Shown: positions 61,537 to 64,000 of the stretch, piece by piece | How positions within the stretch are numbered: position 1 is the first letter of the stretch | How the letters are laid out: each line of letters opens with the position of its first letter | Source: Alcaligenes faecalis | GTDB lineage: Bacteria > Pseudomonadota > Gammaproteobacteria > Burkholderiales > Burkholderiaceae_B | Length of the DNA stretch: 64,000 nucleotides | Reading direction: 5' to 3' | Assembly (NCBI RefSeq): GCF_002443155.1 | Contig: NZ_CP023667.1 | Span: 620,001 to 684,000 of the forward strand | Translations under genes and position numbers: made by a program | The notes under the pieces: model-generated | The model's input: the letters and a program-made list of their open reading frames with translations, nothing else | Told to the model about the DNA's origin: nothing | Database searches by the model: none

Positions 61537-62325
61537 ATGCAAACGGTCTTTATCACGGGTGCCAGCAGCGGTTTGGGCAAAGCGCTGGCCCAGGAATACG
61601 CGGCTCAAGGAGCCTGCCTGGGTTTGCTCGGGCGGCGTCAGGAGGAACTCCAGGCGCTGGCCGACAGCTTGCCCGGCGAGCACCGTATCTATGTGGCGGA
61701 TGTCCGTGACAGAGATGCCTTGCATCAGGCGGCTCAGGATTTTTTGCAGTTCACGGGGCAAAAGATTGACGTGGTGATTGCCAGTGCGGGGATCAGCGCT
61801 GGCACCTTGACGGAAGAGACCGAGGATTTCGCCGTTTTCAAAGCCATTGTTGATACGAATCTGCTGGCCATGGTGGCGACCTTCGAGCCCTTTGTTGGCA
61901 CGATGAAGGCAGCGGGGAAGGGCGCATTGGTGGGGATTGCCAGTGTGGCGGGCATACGTGGGCTGCCGGGTGCAGGTGCATACAGCAGTTCCAAGGCGGC
62001 GGTGATTGCCTATTGCGAGAGCCTGCGTCTGGAACTGTCAGTGCACGGGGTATCCGTTGTCACCATTACCCCAGGCTATATCCGCACGGCCATGACGGCG
62101 CAGAATCCATACTCCATGCCGTTTTTGATGCCTGCCGAGGACTTTGCTCGCAAAGCTCGCAGGACCATCGAGCAGGGCGTGTCTTATCGAGTTATTCCTT
62201 GGCAGATGGGGCTTGTCTCGCGCCTGATGCGTCTTTTGCCTAATTGGCTGTATGACCGCTTGGCTCGTCAGGCGCCGCGCAAGCCACGACTAACAAAAAA
62301 AGCTGATCATGGTCCCTGTAGCTGA
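61537..62325 (+). CDS. short-chain dehydrogenase/reductase
   Basis: 262 residues with the classical SDR elements: TGASSGLGKAL (TGxxxGxG), catalytic Ser in GIASVAGIRG, and YSSSKAA (YxxxK). It ends with a positively charged tail. The likely subset is the classic NAD(P)-dependent type; substrate is unknown. It starts 14 bp after lpxO, so it may be co-transcribed and could act in lipid or envelope metabolism, which is speculation. Confidence 0.9.
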   Translation: MQTVFITGASSGLGKALAQEYAAQGACLGLLGRRQEELQALADSLPGEHRIYVADVRDRDALHQAAQDFLQFTGQKIDVVIASAGISAGTLTEETEDFAVFKAIVDTNLLAMVATFEPFVGTMKAAGKGALVGIASVAGIRGLPGAGAYSSSKAAVIAYCESLRLELSVHGVSVVTITPGYIRTAMTAQNPYSMPFLMPAEDFARKARRTIEQGVSYRVIPWQMGLVSRLMRLLPNWLYDRLARQAPRKPRLTKKADHGPCS

Positions 62326-62369
62326 TTTTTGAGGCCCTGTTTATTGGCCTCATTGTGGCTGTGTATGGC

Positions 62370-63008
62370 TTAAGCTTGCTCGTCCAGCGCCGTATTCAAA
62401 TGCGGCAACTGCCCCCACTGCGTACAGGTCCAGTTCAAGTCCGCATCAATACTGAAGAAGTTCAGGCTGGTATTCAGAATTGCGTGAGTGCGCTTGGCAT
62501 TCAGTGGCTGCTGGTTCAGCTTGCGCCAGACCATATCAATAACGCCACCGTGTGCAAAAACCAGCAGGTTCTTGCCTGCATTCCGCTGGGACAGTTCTTC
62601 AAAGCAGCTCAGTATTCGCATCTGGAATTGGCGGAGCGACTCGCCGCCTTCCACGGCGTAATCAATATCTACCGTATCGTCTGGCTGATCCGGGCCGTGG
62701 CGGCCTGCCGCATCCCATGCCTGGCCTTCCAGGGTGCCAAAGCCGCGTTCGCGCAGTCCCTGGACTTGCTGGATTTCAATGTCCCAATGCTGACAGGCAA
62801 TTTTCGCGGTTTCCGAGGCGCGTTGCAGATCACTGCTGATGACGACGTCTACCGGCATCTGAAACGCCGGGGAGCACAGGTAGCTTTGCAGGGCACGGGC
62901 CTGTTCTCGGCCAGTCTCGTTCAGTTCTATATCCTGCCAGCCTTGTAAACGACGTACGGCATTCCAGGCGGTTTCACCGTGGCGGATCAGACAAATAGAC
63001 GTATTCAT
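62370..63008 (-). CDS. histidine phosphatase superfamily protein
   Basis: 212 residues with catalytic LIRHGETAWN at the N-terminus and the second His in FAHGGVIDM. VVISSDLQRASETA and GFGTLEGQAW are the usual accompanying segments of the GpmB/CobC/PhoE group. It probably dephosphorylates a small metabolite; the substrate is unknown. Transcribed toward the SDR gene, convergent. Confidence 0.9.
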   Translation of the reverse strand: MNTSICLIRHGETAWNAVRRLQGWQDIELNETGREQARALQSYLCSPAFQMPVDVVISSDLQRASETAKIACQHWDIEIQQVQGLRERGFGTLEGQAWDAAGRHGPDQPDDTVDIDYAVEGGESLRQFQMRILSCFEELSQRNAGKNLLVFAHGGVIDMVWRKLNQQPLNAKRTHAILNTSLNFFSIDADLNWTCTQWGQLPHLNTALDEQA

Positions 63009-63330
63009 GCTGACGTAATCACTCTGCTAGGGAATCGGACTGCCGACGGCAGGCTGATTGTCTATTGTAATGGGCCAGTCAAGCGCAAGCAGATAGGGCG
63101 GGTATATACCGCATATAGCGCGAGGATCGAGCCCAAATAGCGGTTTCAAACCCTGATTGCTCAGGCCCATGTTGGGGTTTACCGCGTACCACCTTATTTT
63201 CAGGTGCCTTGTTGAGTCTTTCACGTTTAAAATCATGCCTCAACGAATCAGCCAGCCCTTCTTTCGGAGGGGCCGTGCCTGCGTATAACAAATTCAGCTG
63301 TATTTCTTTATTCCTTTTCTGGAACCCTCT
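63009..63330. other. 322-bp intergenic region upstream of NCS2 permease
   Basis: Divergent promoter space for the phosphatase and the permease. I see no certain RNA, riboswitch or operator. The sequence is moderately AT-rich near 63285-63320. Confidence 0.5.
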
Positions 63331-64000
63331 ATGTCTCAGTCTTACTTTCCGCGTTGGCGCCGTGTGTCCGGCAGCGAACCCGGTGCGGTTGTGCAGCCCG
63401 ACGAATGTCTGGCCACGCCGCAAAACATTGCCATGGGTGCTCAGCACGTGGTGGCCATGTTTGGCTCCACCATTCTGGCCCCCTTGTTGATGGGCTTTGA
63501 TCCCAATCTGGCCATCTTGATGTCAGGTATTGGTACGCTGATTTTCTTTGTGTTTGTCGGTGGCCGGGTTCCCAGCTACCTGGGTTCCAGCTTTGCATTT
63601 ATCGGTGGTGTGATTGCCGTGACCGGCTATGCCGGCAGTGGCCCCAATCCCAATATTGGCGTGGCCTTGGGGGCCATTATTATCTGCGGCCTGGTCTATA
63701 CACTGATTGGTATTCTGGTCTGGGTGTTCAATGCGCGTACTCAGGGTGGTGCGGCACGCTTGATCAACCACTGGATGCCCCCGGTTGTCACCGGCTCTAT
63801 CGTGGCGGTGATCGGTCTGAATCTGGCCCCCATCGCCGCCAAGGGCGCCATGGGCAGCGGCACCTTCGATTCCATGATGGCCCTGATGACCGTGCTGTGC
63901 GTAGGCGGTATTGCGGTCTATACCCGTGGGCTGGCCCAGCGTCTGCTGATTCTGGTGGGTCTGGCTCTGGCTTGTGTGCTGTACTGGATATTCACCAATG
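63331..64000 (+). CDS. NCS2 family uracil/xanthine permease (3' end outside window)
   Basis: The open frame starts at ATG 63331 and runs off the window after 223 codons. Its N-terminal sequence TPQNIAMGAQHVVAMFGSTI fits the NCS2 signature (QHxxAMF) of UraA/RutG. Following hydrophobic helices contain VPSYLGSSFAFIGGV with the family's conserved Gly/Ser, and HWMPPVVTGSIVAVIGLNLA. It is a proton symporter of uracil or xanthine-type bases. The substrate is not fixed by the visible part. Confidence 0.9.
   Translation, partial: MSQSYFPRWRRVSGSEPGAVVQPDECLATPQNIAMGAQHVVAMFGSTILAPLLMGFDPNLAILMSGIGTLIFFVFVGGRVPSYLGSSFAFIGGVIAVTGYAGSGPNPNIGVALGAIIICGLVYTLIGILVWVFNARTQGGAARLINHWMPPVVTGSIVAVIGLNLAPIAAKGAMGSGTFDSMMALMTVLCVGGIAVYTRGLAQRLLILVGLALACVLYWIFTN

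Overview
The window is a chromosomal segment of a betaproteobacterium, most likely Alcaligenes or a close relative in the Alcaligenaceae (inference from protein types and layout, not from a search). Supporting signs are a Bug-type solute receptor, the betaproteobacterial ModE/ModABC arrangement, an AddAB-like nuclease-helicase pair and the ffs-dnaX-ybaB-recR order. Almost all of it is single-copy chromosomal gene content. I see no prophage, insertion sequence, integrase cassette or CRISPR array.

Left part (1-14500): the 3' portion of a DUF4130-UdgX fusion, then folK-pcnB-HAD-hda on the minus strand, divergent from purM, then an NCS1 nucleobase transporter. After that come miaA-mutL and amiC-tsaE, all on the minus strand. 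The tsaE-amiC-mutL-miaA order is the one known from E. coli (tsaE-amiB-mutL-miaA), but here it is split by an opposite-strand dedA gene and a 233-bp nested palindrome with a short tandem repeat.

Middle left (13600-25400): an AEC transporter, a Bug receptor, a MaeB malic enzyme with a divergent LysR regulator, and a minus-strand catabolic operon. That operon is TRAP transporter DctP-DctQ-DctM, an FCD-type GntR regulator, a DapA-family lyase and an NAD-type aldehyde dehydrogenase. It probably imports and breaks down an organic acid of unknown identity.

Middle (25900-36800): tRNA-Arg(CCT), a small two-CxxC protein, two iron-related proteins (a low-affinity iron permease family protein and a ferritin-like protein), a PACE efflux protein and an HxlR-controlled oxidoreductase/SnoaL pair. 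These are followed by an MFS transporter, ybaK, xerD and a complete molybdate module (modABC with convergent modE).

Right-middle (36900-49300): the AddB-like nuclease and AddA-like helicase pair, the SRP 4.5S RNA, dnaX-ybaB-recR, and an SsuABC/TauABC-type ABC importer.

Right (49400-64000): an iron-starvation surface-signalling set (FecI-like sigma factor, FecR-like regulator, STN-domain TonB receptor, YncE-like beta-propeller) with Fur-box-like sites, transaldolase, carAB, lpxO (lipid A hydroxylase), an SDR, a histidine phosphatase and the start of a uracil/xanthine permease cut by the window end.

The best candidates for something undescribed are the nested palindrome at 11381-11613 and its neighbouring 8-bp repeats, the in-frame stop just ahead of the TonB receptor, and the uncharacterised DUF4130-UdgX fusion. 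None of these proves a new system from sequence alone.
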